Source: Cordilura impudica (Eukaryota > Arthropoda > Insecta > Diptera > Scathophagidae). From it: a stretch of 64,000 nt of DNA. The notes beneath the pieces were generated by a model that searched no databases, had not been told where the DNA came from, and was given only the letters and a program-made list of their open reading frames with translations. A program made the position numbers and the translations under genes. Shown here piece after piece: positions 33,178 to 44,155 of this stretch. Location of the stretch: assembly GCA_963682025.1 (NCBI GenBank), contig OY821517.1, positions 341,606,196 through 341,670,195 on the forward strand, in the 5' to 3' direction. Position 1 is the first letter of the stretch. Each line of letters starts with the position of its first letter.

Positions 33178-34535
33178 TGATTATCGAATTACATTCATGT
33201 TACATGTAAACCGCTTTAACTGTGTGGGGGGGGGGGGGTCGGTAACTCTTACCCCCTCGTACTGCTTTTTTTTTTACAAAAAGAAAAAGGTTTGTAAAAT
33301 AAAGCGCCTATTTTGTTGAATTTAAAAAAAAAATGCAACTGTTTTATTTTTTAAATTAAAAATGCTCATTTTCATTTTTAAAAAGCAAATAATTATGAAG
33401 AAATTTTTTTTCTTAATATTTTTTAGTAAAATTAAAAGGGGTAAAATTTACCACCACGTCACTGACTATGTCTCAAAATTTTACCTCCATAGTTAAAGGT
33501 TAGTTAAGCTCAAGTTTTTACTCTTTACACTGAGTTGTTTGGATGTCAGTTAAACTTAGATTAACTCACCTTTTCAAGCACTAATAACTTGAAACTATTT
33601 GAGTGTTTAGCTAAACTAAGTTTAAATTACATCCTAAAACTCGGTCTTATAGCCTCAAACTCTTTCACTGGAGTAAAAAACTTGTCTTTAATCAAACTAA
33701 GTTTAAATGACATTCCAAAAATCGTTTATGGTCAAAAGTTATTAGATCGAGTTCTTAAACTCTCTACATTCAAAAAGTTAACCCTTTCTTATATTTTCCA
33801 CATTTTCCAACCGATTTTTTTTAAAGAGTTGACTTGAGTCGACAGAGGACAGTTTTAGCTTTCAGACCATACCAAAATGGCACATGTATTCTCAGGACCT
33901 AAAACGGTGACCCCAAAGGCTGAAAATTGTGTTTTTTTTAAATGATATTTGGATGTCATTAATTCGGACGTTATTGAATTGAAAACATTAAAATTTTGAT
34001 ATAACATGGACCAGTATTTATGGTTTTCAGAAACAGCAAAATATTTGGAATCGGTTTATTCTTCAGCAAAATTCAGTACGGGTAAAAAAGATGTTTTATA
34101 GTTTTATATTTTTATTAAATTAAAAAAATTCATAATACTAAATCAACAATTAATTAAACTATAAATAAAAAGGCTTAGAAAAATATTAATTCTAAATATC
34201 TCAAAAATATAAAATTAATTATGGTAATCTTCGAAGCAATTACAGTTTTTTGTGAAACAAACAACGATTTTCCTTTGTATTTTTAGTACAAACTAAAAAA
34301 GTAGTAATCGATTCTCTGTGATCTATATTTAAAAATTTACAACAAATACAAAAGCAAAGTTACAGTTATTTATGTACACTTTTGTTTAGAAATGTTGGGT
34401 CGTTAAGTAGGAATCCACAAAAAAAAAAGAATAAAAATTTTCCAGCAGTTAATGTTTGGTCGTGGAAGGGTTAAACTCACAATTTTTAATGCTTTAGAAC
34501 GAGCTTTTGGGATGTCAATTATATATATATATATA
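33178..34535. other. Intergenic, with weak internal repeats
   Basis: A G14 homopolymer lies at about 33225-33238. Between 33470 and 33790, CAAACTAAGTTTAAAT-type units recur imperfectly. A similar unit is found on the other side of the mariner-like insertion (about 35742), so that element probably split this repeat. No gene was recognised. Confidence 0.4.
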
Positions 34536-35716
34536 AGGGGTCCGCCATCTAACGTTTTTTTTTTCAACTAGTGTATTTCGTGAATGGTAACACTTAGCCC
34601 ATGTCTGATTTGACAGATAATTAGATTTATCCTTCCGCTGAACGAATATGGTTGTGTATACGCTTGAACAACGCTGGGAAATATTGCGACATTACTTTTA
34701 AAATCGTGGTAATGTTGCAGGATGTGTGCGAAAATTGCGTACGGATTTTGGAAGAAGAGAAGCACCGTCAGCTCCGTATGTTCGTTATATTGCTGCTGTG
34801 GCAGAAGCGTGAAGCGCCATCAACATCAATTCCCCGTCGTTCTCAAGAATTGAACATTTCGGAGGCATCATTGAGACGAATATTGCATAAAGACCTTGGT
34901 ATGACGCCATACAAAGTCAAATTGGTTCAGGAGTTGAAGCCAACTGACCATCCAATGCGTTTTCGCTTCGCTAAGTGGGCCTGCGATCGACTTACAGAAG
35001 ATGCCGATTTTGCCAAAAAAAAAAAATCATCTTTTCATTTTGATCTTGGCGGGTATGTAAACAAGCAAAATTGTCGCATTTGGGGCACAGAAAACCCGCA
35101 CGAATACGAGTCACTGTTTGGTGCGGATTTTGGTCCAGAGGCATAATTGGGCCATTTTTCTTCGAAAATGAGCAAGGAGTGGCCGTTTCCGTCAATGGCG
35201 ATCGTTATCGGGCCATGTTGAAAGAATTTTTGTTCACAAAAATTGAAGAGGAGGATATTGGCAACATTTGGTTTCAACAGGACGGCGCTACGTGCCACAC
35301 AACCGAAGCTACACTCTATGTTTTGCGCCCTGTTTTTGAAGATCGCATTATCAGCCGCAGAGCTGATGTCGTTTGGCCACCTCGGATCTGCGATTTGATA
35401 CCGTTGGACTATTATTTGCAGGGTGCCCTCAAAGATAAGTGTTACGCCAACAAGCCAGAGACAATTGACGCTTTAAAGGACAATATTCGTGAAGCCATTG
35501 GTGAAATACAGCTGCACACAATCGATAATGTTTAAGCACACAATTGGACCGATAGGCTACTGCATGGCCAGCCGAGGCAGCCATTTGAATTAAATTATTT
35601 TCCATTATTAACCGGAAGGATTGTACTTTTAAATAAAAAAAGAAATTTGAGACAATATTCAGTAGTTTTTTTTTTTTATAGCATTTTCAAAAAAAAAAGT
35701 TATTTGGCGGACCCTT
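34536..35716 (+). mobile_element. Mariner-like transposon, defective
   Basis: The ends are AGGGGTCCGCCATCTAAC and the imperfect complement GTTATTTGGCGGACCCT, with TA on both sides. Plus-strand pieces: TLEQRWEILRHYFKNRGNVA and VRKLRTDFGRREAPSAPY (34660-34790); LNISEASLRRILHKDLGMTP, FRFAKWACDRLTEDADF and DLGGYVNKQNCRIWGTENPH (34850-35105); RVTVWCGFWSRGIIGPFFFE and IWFQQDGATCHTTEATL (35105-35320); and CDLIPLDYYLQGALKDKCYA. Deletions and frame changes separate them. In the segment where the family has SDEAHFDLGG the sequence reads SSFHFDLGG, so the first catalytic Asp is gone. Confidence 0.88.
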
Positions 35717-36194
35717 TATGTGTGTTAAAAAATATGAGTTTAACCAAACTAAGTTTAAATGGCAATCCAAAAACTGGCTCTTTATCAAATAGTTTGAAAT
35801 TTATTAGTATTTAATGAAAGTTATGAAGAACACTTTAAGCCTAAGTAGTGCGATCTACTCGACCTACTGCGGAGAGGAGAATGTTTTCAACAGGCAGACG
35901 GACATCGCCATATCCACTTCTTCTTTAATAAGGGTCAGGATTATATATAAATTATGAGATCTCCGGAATTTATTTCGATGAGTTACAAATGAATTGACAA
36001 TCTAATATATACCCTCTGCACATTGGGGTGCAGGGTATAAAAAATGCTTTAGAACAAATTTACCTCTTCGTTGAATTTTTAAATTTATATCACATCCCCA
36101 ATACGAATTTTTTAACACTAAAAGTGAAACTTATAACATACAAATTTTTTCATGTTACACTTCGTTTGAATGTGAATTATAGAATATGGACAAA
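35717..36194. repeat. Flank with DINE-like fragment
   Basis: About 35895-36036 holds GCAGACGGACATCGCCATAT and a terminal TATACCCTCTGCACATTGG then GTGCAGGGTATA, a DINE-1-type fragment. The rest repeats the CAAACTAAGTTTAAAT unit seen before the mariner-like element. Confidence 0.5.
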
Positions 36195-37099
36195 AACAGT
36201 GAGTGACAATACAATGGAAATTTGAACGGTCAGTACAAAAAAATTGGTTCATAAAATTAAAAACTTTTATTGATTTAAAAATTTGTATGTTTTATTTATT
36301 TAATAAAGAAAATATATTAACATAAAATAGCTTAACTTCAGAAAAAAATGATTAAACTTAAAAGTATTCATTTTTATGCTGTTGACAAAACATTGGAAAC
36401 CTTAACTACACAATAATTGAAAACTTTCCCTCTATTTTTGGTTTCTATATTTTGTTAGTTATCCATTATTTTTTAATATAGATTCACAGCGCCGAGGCAT
36501 GTAGGCAATTAAATTGTTGATGATATCCATTGAAATTTTTTGCCACTCTGAACTAACTGCCTCTATGAAATCGGTCTCTTTTGTGTAATTTCGTGTCCGT
36601 ATTTTCGATCTACAGTTTCCCATAGATTTTCTATGGGACTGGGATATGGCCATTTCAAAACATTAACTGCATTCGATTTTAGCCACTCGGTTACAAGTTT
36701 GGAGGTGTGTTTTGGGTTGTTCTCATGTAGACTGAGGGACATAATTTCCTACGCGTATGGATCATTACGTCATTTAGAATGTGCCCGCATCCAATTTCAG
36801 TTAAGATTATCTTTTACTACATGAATTGTATGAATTTATTGGCCCGAAAAGCAACCCCATACCATAATATTGCCACACCCAAACTTAAGTTTTATTTTAT
36901 ATTTTGGTCCTAGCTTTTTTCCGTTTGTGTTAAATTAAACTTAAATTCATCCGAAAAGAGAACAGTATTCCAATTCCATCTTGACAATGTGTTCTTTATC
37001 AAAATTTATGCGAGACAGACGATCCTCTCTGATATCAGTGATTTCTTCACAGGACGAAGAAGAAATAGTTCGAGCAATTATTTTAGTATCAGGCTGTTA

Positions 37100-37555
37100 A
37101 TGGGCTCTTTTGGTCATTAAACTCCATTTTTGAACGCTCATTTCTTATAAGGGTTGCTCGACTTTGGAATAGTTTACCCACTAATTTCAGAGTTTTTTGT
37201 GATTCCAGTAACGTCTTCAAGAGGAAAATATTCTCATGTATTAGTGAGATAGCTTAACATTATTTTCTAATTTTTTTTTTACTTTTATGACTTTTTACGG
37301 CTATATCTAATGCAGATGTAAGTTGTCGCTACTATGACCGGACATTATTCTTGTAGCTCCTACTTTTAATACTTTTCTTTCTTGGCTGGGGGGCCAATAA
37401 TTGCATATAATTGTATTAATTTAAACTTTATATTTAACAATTAAAAATAAAAATCATTGATATCTTGATAATTAATTATTTATTGAATGTATTTTTAAAA
37501 AGTATGCTCTGTAATATTTTTCTTGGCCAAATGTGGCTTATTATATTACAATAAA
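37100..37555 (+). mobile_element. LINE 3' fragment inside Tc1-like copy 2
   Basis: The plus strand encodes RSFLIRVARLWNSLPTNF then VFKRKIF, the C-terminus of a jockey/I-type reverse transcriptase, followed by a stop near 37257. The 3' end is AT-rich with AATAAATGAAATTG. It is absent from the corresponding point of copy 1. Confidence 0.7.
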
Positions 37556-37744
37556 TGAAATTGAAAACTCTCTTGTTATTAAATTATCCTGTATTTGACT
37601 CGTTTTACGGGGCCTGCACTTAAATTTTGAGTTGTCGTCGCCGTACCTCTTTCACGATATTCCCTGATTATTTTTGAAAGTATAGATTTATTCATAGAAT
37701 ATTTCTCACAAATTTTCTTTTGCAGTAAAATCATCTATTATTCC

Positions 37745-38489
37745 TATACCGCTATGTGGTCAGGGTATAATGACTTTGTGCTGATATTTGTAACTACCAA
37801 AAATATTTGACCTAGACCCACCTTTTACAATCACTTTCTGAGTCGACTTAGCGATGTCCCTCCGTCCGTCCGTCTGTGTATCCATGTAAACCTCGTAATC
37901 AAACTACAGGTCGCAAATGTGAACATATTTTGATGAAATTTGGTATAAGCTATATGGTATGTAAGCCGTAGCATGAACTTTGTTGAAATTGGTGAAAATC
38001 GGTGCATGTTCAGACATATGAAATCGACTTAAATTGATCCAAACTATCATATAGATCTAGGTCAAATTGGGTTTGTGTGTGTTTATTACACCCATTAATC
38101 AGTAGTCCAAAAATAAACCCTATAGGAAAATTCTTAGTCATAGCCCCCATATAAAGCTGCTTCCCGATCTTCACTTAAATCTATCAAAAAACAAAAATAT
38201 TGCACAGATTTTTCTCAAATTTGGTTTGTATATGTTTTTGTAAAAAATAAGTGACGCTACCAAATATCATCAGGATCTCTCCATTTTTCGGCTTAGTCCC
38301 CATATAAATATAGCATCCGATATGAACTTTTGCATATTCAAAGGAAAAAAATGAATAACAATGCCACTCATATTTGGTTTATGCTTATTTTCTATATCCA
38401 ATTAGTTGGGCCTAAGAGATAGGGTCTCTAAATACATGGTATAGGGTATCGTATAGTAGGTCTAGACCGACCATAATTTCCTTACTTGT
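37745..38489 (-). repeat. Family A repeat, copy 4 (most diverged)
   Basis: It begins TATACCGCTATGTGGTCAGG and ends CCATAATTTCCTTACTTG. The palindrome is partly eroded (GTAGGTCTAGACCGACCA). It is inserted in the Tc1-like copy 2. Confidence 0.7.
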
Positions 38490-38672
38490 TTGTATTAAAT
38501 GTATCCTTAAATTAACGTATTACTATTTCAGATACAAATACTTTAAAATTTGCTTATTTTTGATATTAATAATTTTTAGCTAAGAATCATTTGAATTTTT
38601 TTTAAATATCGTATAACTTCTAAGGTCTCAAAATATTCTTATAGAGATCAAACTTTGGGTATTATAACGCCG
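38490..38672. other. Short flank between family A copy 4 and Transib
   Basis: AT-rich with no recognised feature. It ends in CGCCG, the left target duplication of the Transib element. Confidence 0.5.
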
Positions 38673-39311
38673 CACAGTGGACTTTTGATTGGATTGGAAT
38701 TTTGATACGCGGTTTTTTTATTTGGTAGGTGAGACTTTAGCCTTTAAGTTTTGCTATAAAACGTAATTCTCGACCGAAAATAAAAAAAGTTACGGAGGGT
38801 TTAAAATACATTTTCATTTGAAGTTGAATTTTAGTACAAGAGTGAAGTGTTAAAAGGTAAAAAAAGGTTTTTTTAAAATGTCTTATTTTTTCAGTTAATT
38901 TTACAACTAATACTTTCTAACAATTTTTTAAGTTAATTTTTTCATAAAATGCCAAACTTTGGCCCCCGTAAACTTTTTAGTCCTATTGTGCACAAGAGCC
39001 AAAGGTTGTTTTTTTTTTTTTTTGAAAGATCCCGAGTTAAAATATAATTTATTAAGCAGCGAACGTAAAAGTTACCTTATATTGGTTCAAGATAGAGAAG
39101 TTTCAATGAAAAACTCGTATGTTTTTGCTTTAGTTAAATTTTTTTTTATTGTCTTTTTAAATATTTCTATATCAACTTTTATGGTAAATTTATTAAATAT
39201 AACAATTTTTATTGTAAATTTACAAAATATATAAATTTTTAAATCAAGAAAATTTTTTAACTATATAAAAAAGTGTAACTTATTGTTAGTGTAATGAAAA
39301 AGTACTTTAAA

Positions 39312-41380
39312 TCAACCAATTTTAGTAAAAATTTCTTCTAAATAGCCTTGATTTTCATCTTCTAGAAGTTGTTTAGCTTCTTCGTCTGATTCAATAGAGG
39401 TAGTTTTCCACTTTTGACGACAGTTGGACATATATGGATCTGAAGTGCACAACAAAATAGTGATAAGGTCTTCATTAGTACAACATCTGGACATTTTCCT
39501 TGTGTTGTGCTCGTGAATGAATCTGTAGTCTTTGTTTCTTTTTTCTTGCGCTTCTTCAGATCTCCTATTGGTAGCATATTGTTTTGAATTATTTGTTCCC
39601 CATGGTACAAAATTTTATGAACTGTGGATGGCATATATCTCCAAGAGTATTTTTCATTATAAAGTATAGCTGTTTTATTGGCGTACTCTCCAATTTTTAT
39701 TTGCATTTATCTTTCTGCTGCATGCTAGAACTTTTGATATGATTTTGAATCGTCTTATTAGTTCATGATCTACACCTGTGATAGATGCTGCAGTTTCCGG
39801 ATCGAAAAAAAATCTCCTTGCAGTATTTCCATCATTTGTGTTTCCTTCCTCTTGTTTTGGTTGGTCGATTACGAAGCCTAGCTGTAGATATTTTTGTTGA
39901 ATTTCTTTTTTTTTTGCTTTCTTTTTTCTTCATTTTTTCTCACTGTTTCGCCTAACGGACCAAATTCCAAATCATAACCCAATTTAAGAATATGCTCCAT
40001 GAAACGTATTCTAGCATGAAGAGGGGACATTCCAAATTCGTAGGCTTCCTTAAAACTATCGTCTTCTGGTGGGGGTTGGCTTAATTGAATTGATGTCTTT
40101 TGGCATATAATGCAGCTTGACGTTGACTTTGTTCCAGTTAAAGCTTGTGCAACTTTTCCATCAATCATTGTGAGACACATTTTAAAATGTACTTCAATGT
40201 CTTGGTCATCAAATTTAAATATTACTGGTTGAAGTTCCTTAATTTGATCTTTTATTTTTTGAACTTCTTCAGTTATGACATCTTTGGTTTCCTTTTTGAA
40301 TGCAAATTTTATTGGTCTGCAATACTTTGTTGAAGAAGGAATTTAATTTTTCCATATATCAATTTCTGTTGCTCTACTAGTTGACGGCTCTAAGACGCTA
40401 TACCTTTTTGTTAAGCGCAATTGAACGAAAGATACCATAAATTAATTAGCATCTGATGAATTTTCAGCATTAAATTGCTGTATTGTTTCTGACCAGAGGA
40501 TCCATCACATCCCCATTTAGAAATTAAAGTAACTGCCATTACCAATTTTTTTTGAAATGATCAGTATCAAGCGTATTTAGCAATCGTTCTGCAGTATGTT
40601 CAAGATCTTGAAATTTTATTTCTGCTGATGTTGAAGTGACACTAATAGCAGATCGTGAAGGTAAGCATTTCTTTTTTGGCAGAAACTAAATCTCGATACT
40701 CTGGAAAAATCCCACAATTCTTTTCATTGGTTCGCTTCCGCAATTCCTTATATTGATTTTTGGTCAATTTCAAATCCAAAAATACGGCGAACGCTTCTTC
40801 CGGCGTAAATTTCTTATCTTCAATTGGTGTAGGAATGCTTTTCAAAATCCTCTTTGTGCGCCTTGGGCTCGCTTCTACTATTTTTTCAATTTTATTTTTT
40901 TTTATTTTGGGTTGGTTGAATTTGGTGCAAAAATTAATCCTTAATAATTCTTTGAGAAATTTCTTCATTGATATTCTCCAACTTGCGCCTTCGAGATCTT
41001 TCACTACATCCGTCAATTGGTTTTGCTGGTCGACCCTTTATTCCACTTTCGTTGGCAGTTGTGGATGCACTCTCAAAAATAAGTTCCTTTATTAACCAGT
41101 CTTGGTAACGTTTGTACATCTTTGCCTTGCTATGAGAGCATTCAATGTACCGTCTTTTCAAATTCGATGCAAAATTAGTAATTTTTCCTTTGTGCATTTC
41201 AATGCCTTCTAGGTTAAAATTCTTAAAGAAGTCGTTGCTCACTATGTGCAAAATTACATCATCTACATCATTTCGTTGAAAATAAATATCTGCCAGATCT
41301 CTGTAACAGTACTTAGCCATTGCACAAATTGTAATGAATAATAATTGTGGAAACATTATTAAAAATACTATTTCTTGCAA
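39312..41380 (-). pseudogene. Transib RAG1-like transposase, broken
   Basis: Reading down the minus strand, the pieces are: KGRPAKPIDGCSERSRRRKL (near 41000); LTKNQYKELRKR and FPEYRDLVSAKKE (40700); SAEIKFQDLEHTAERLLNTL (40600); ISKWGCDGSSGQKQYS (near 40490, probable first catalytic Asp); MCLTMIDGKVAQALTG and SCIICQKTS (zinc-binding-like CxxC, 40130); FGMSPLHARIRFMEHILKLG (40000); EEGNTNDGNTARRFF and DPETAASITGVDHELIRRF (39800); WRYMPSTVHKILYHG (39640); SEEAQEKRNKDYRF with RKMSRCCTNEDLITILL (39500, probable catalytic Glu). The frame is lost between these pieces, including a shift just before SEEAQE. It cannot make a functional protein without those breaks. Confidence 0.85.
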
Positions 41381-41589
41381 TTATGTAAAATAAAAATTTT
41401 TATCTTTTATTACCACTTTTAGAAGCATACCTGCTCATATCTTAAAGGGCTATGTCGCAATAGTTTTTTTTACCATTTACCTGTTATTTAAATTTTTTCC
41501 CATTTTGTCAGGTATTTAAACTATATAACTCTAATTCAGACTATTAATGTTTTTGAAAGATACCTATGTAAATGTACCTGTAACAATTA

Positions 41590-41850
41590 AGCGCATTATA
41601 TCTCAACCCTTTTTTATAAGTATATAACTCCTGACAACTCTACCGACACGCAAAAAAATACACCGCGGTGCACCGGTACGACCAACTTTTGTATTCATAA
41701 CACTCAGACGGACGGACGGACATCGTTTAATCGACTCAGAAAGTGTTTTTGAGTCGATCCGTATAATAAAAGATGGATAAAGGTCCAATATTTTTGGCAG
41801 TTACAAACATCACCTCAAACTTAATATGTATATCCTAACCACATAGTGGA
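41590..41850. repeat. Family A-like fragment near the Transib end
   Basis: It contains CAGACGGACGGACGGACATC, CGACTCAGAAAGTG and AGTTACAAACA, ending CCACATAGTGGA. This is the microsatellite half of a family A repeat, diverged and without the palindrome. Confidence 0.6.
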
Positions 41851-42381
41851 CAACTTTTGTATTCATAAATTTTGCAAAAAAATATCTAACCTTGGGTCAG
41901 AAAAATTGTTCTGGTGCACACGGGCGGAAACTGGCGGGTGTTTAATGGGGTATAGGAGTATAGGGGAGGGTTCGGACTATAGAAGAGTGCAAGATTTTTT
42001 CTGACTGCTTTTGACTGGCAGGAGGTATGCTCTATTTTTAATTTCGGAATGACTCAGTGATTTTACGTTTTTAACATTAATAGTATGGAAGCCACGAAAT
42101 TATACAAAATTTATTTCACTTCAAAATCTTTTAAATCAAAAAAGTTACAGTCATTCAAAAATAAAAATTTACAAAGAAATTTTTAATTTTAGCAAAATAC
42201 TGAGAAAGCCCATTTTCGAAGACCCTGTTCGCTGTAATATAGTTGAGATAGAGTCGCAATTTTTTGGATCCCGAGGTTTACTAGTATTTACTTTCAAATG
42301 AATAACATAACTTTAAAATCGGTAACAAAAAAAAAAATGATTTTTTGACCGCCTTCTCAAAATATGGACCACTGTGCGCCG

Positions 42382-42965
42382 GCTGCGTAAAATAATGCAT
42401 TTCATTAGTGCTCTACGAAGTACTTAGGGAACTTATAGGATTTCTACTCTTGTAAAAGAAAAATAATGCAATTTTTCAAATAGTAATTAATTCTTTGTAT
42501 TGAATTATTTTCATTATTTTTTATTAAAAGAAATTATAATAGAAACTGGTCAAAAATAAAAACAACTTTAAATTTAATTGGTAGTCGGAATTAATGTTTC
42601 AGTACCGGCAACAGTATTAAAGTGGTGGCTGTACCCAATATTCGGCTAATATTGATTGTAAGACGCAGGTGGAGGGTATCAAAAAATTCGGCACAGCCTA
42701 GTTTGACACTCTTACTTCTTAAAAATTATTTTGAGTGAAAATTTAAAGGAGTTGATGTATCTATATTCGTCTTTCCGTCCATGTATATCACGATCACGCC
42801 CTCAATAGGTTTGCTGTGTAGCTCACTTTTAGTGAAAATGAACCATTGACCATTGAGAAGAGTAATGTTGTTCGTCGTTTTCTGGAGCAGGTTAGTATTT
42901 AAAGTGGGGCATCATTGTGCAAATATATGACTTAAAATATAGCAACACCTATAAAAAAAAAAAAT
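42382..42965. repeat. DINE-1-like 3' end and family B fragment
   Basis: About 42660-42720 reads GGTGGAGGGTATCAAAAAATT then TCGGCACAGCC and CTCTTACTT, the usual hairpin and terminal motif of DINE-1-type repeats. About 42753-42960 contains GAGCAGGTTAGTATT and GGGGCATCATTGTG, matching the fragment at 30319. No gene was found. Confidence 0.55.
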
Positions 42966-42996
42966 GATGGAAATTCTTCAAAAAACTTTATTCTTG

Positions 42997-43284
42997 TCAT
43001 TTTTTATATGTACTGTATATACAAAAATGGATATACATATGTTCCGTATAAACTCCAAAATGGCTGGACCGATCTTGATGAAATTTCCAGGGAATCTTCA
43101 GAATATATTTGATATTTAGTCTGTGGGCAGAGGGGCGTGGCACTGCACCTAAACTTTCTGCTAAAACTTTCGGGGGAGTTCGTGCCTTACTTTTATCCGA
43201 CACTGTGTATTAAAATTTAGGTGCAATATAAAAAAACAAATGTTTTCTTAGGGCTAGCAACGCGGACCGGGCCGAGCTAGTTAA
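42997..43284 (+). mobile_element. Non-autonomous Helitron
   Basis: It starts with TC (TCATTTTTTATATG) and ends with a GC-rich imperfect hairpin then CTAG (GCGGACCGGGCCGAGCTAG). The interior has ACTCCAAAATGGCTGGACCG, GATGAAATTTCCAGG and GGGGCGTGGCA, common in insect Helitron-N elements. It has no coding capacity and sits in the Tc1-like copy 2. Confidence 0.65.
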
Positions 43285-43420
43285 TTATAAAATTAAAACA
43301 ATAAAAAACATTTGGAAGAAAACACCAGAAACTATAAATATTTAAATATTTTTTTATATTGTAAGAAGTTTGTTTTCATTGTTTTGGCATCACAAAAATA
43401 AATCCTTTTTATGACCGAGT

Positions 43421-44155
43421 TAGAAATTAAATCAGGCTCAAGATCAAATTTTTTACTTCATATATTTTTTTAATTGTATTTTTTGTAACAAAGTTGTTAG
43501 AGAACACACATAATTTTAGTACTTAACGCGAAATTATTAAAAAATATATTAATCCACTCCTCTTCATAAGCATAAAAAACGAGATTATTTTTTTTTTTTT
43601 TTTTACATTTATTAATTAATAGTTTTGTATATATATTTTTCGTTTGTAAGATATTACATAAAAGTTATAAGCTAAAATTATGAAAAATATTTCAACAAAG
43701 AAATTGAGTTTCCCATATAAAAAAAAGTTAGAAAACATTTTCAAAAGTAATATGGATTTAGCTTTTTTTTTAATAAAAATTATATATTATTTTTCATTAA
43801 GTAAATAATACTAATACATGAATAAATGGAGAAATAAAGAATACAAAAAAAAAAACAAAAAAATTAAATAAACAATTTAACGTAACAAATATTTTGGGGT
43901 GGGGAAGAACCCTTAAACTCTGGAGCTAATTAAGTTATACACATCATAAGAGATTTATTTAAATTAATAAAGAAAACAAAAAATTAAAACAAAAATAAAA
44001 AGACACACTCCAAATTTTTTTGTTATACTCCAAAAATCTTTGTAATTAAATTAGTACATAAAAAAGAAAATTCTAAACTAAACTAATTACTAATAATGAA
44101 GAAAAAAATATCTTATGTTAACTTCTCAAAATTGAAGAGATTAGTAAAATTAAAA
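43421..44155. other. 3' flank of the giant gene
   Basis: Contains the one-armed relative (43410-43460) of the foldback flanking the pogo element, a T17-19 tract at about 43588, and A-rich sequence. Minus-strand AATAAA candidates lie within about 200-300 bases of the stop (for example near 43966) and could serve for polyadenylation. No other gene was found. Confidence 0.4.

Larger units (their letters stand above)
38673..42376 (-). mobile_element. Transib (RAG1-related) DNA transposon, full length but decayed
   Basis: Both ends are CACAGTGG (38673-38680, and complement 42369-42376). They are flanked by a perfect 5-bp duplication CGCCG (38668-38672 and 42377-42381). CACWRTGG ends and GC-rich 5-bp target sites are the hallmarks of Transib, the superfamily from which RAG1 and the V(D)J signal ends derive; CACAGTG is identical to the consensus recombination-signal heptamer. 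The minus strand carries a broken RAG1-like transposase. A family A fragment is inserted near the promoter-side end (41590-41850). Confidence 0.9.
36195..43420 (-). mobile_element. Tc1-like transposon copy 2, split by several insertions
   Basis: The left end CAGTGAGTGACAATACAATG at about 36200 matches copy 1. Minus-strand remnants include a PIENLWETVDRK-type segment near 36620. The sequence follows copy 1 to about 37098, is interrupted by a LINE (37100-37555), resumes, and is interrupted again at 37742-42965. It resumes with CAAAAAACTTTATTCTTG at about 42978, is cut by a Helitron (42997-43284), and ends with TTGTTTTCATTGTTTTGGCATCACA at about 43370-43400. Alignment with copy 1 is what reveals the nesting order. 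Confidence 0.7.

Noticed and set aside
42329..42376. A full 23-RSS-like signal (heptamer, spacer, nonamer) at the right Transib end
   Set aside because: The heptamer CACAGTG is exact, and an A-rich CAAAAAATC sits about 22 bp inside. The left end has no comparable nonamer, and A-runs are common here, so only the heptamer is claimed.
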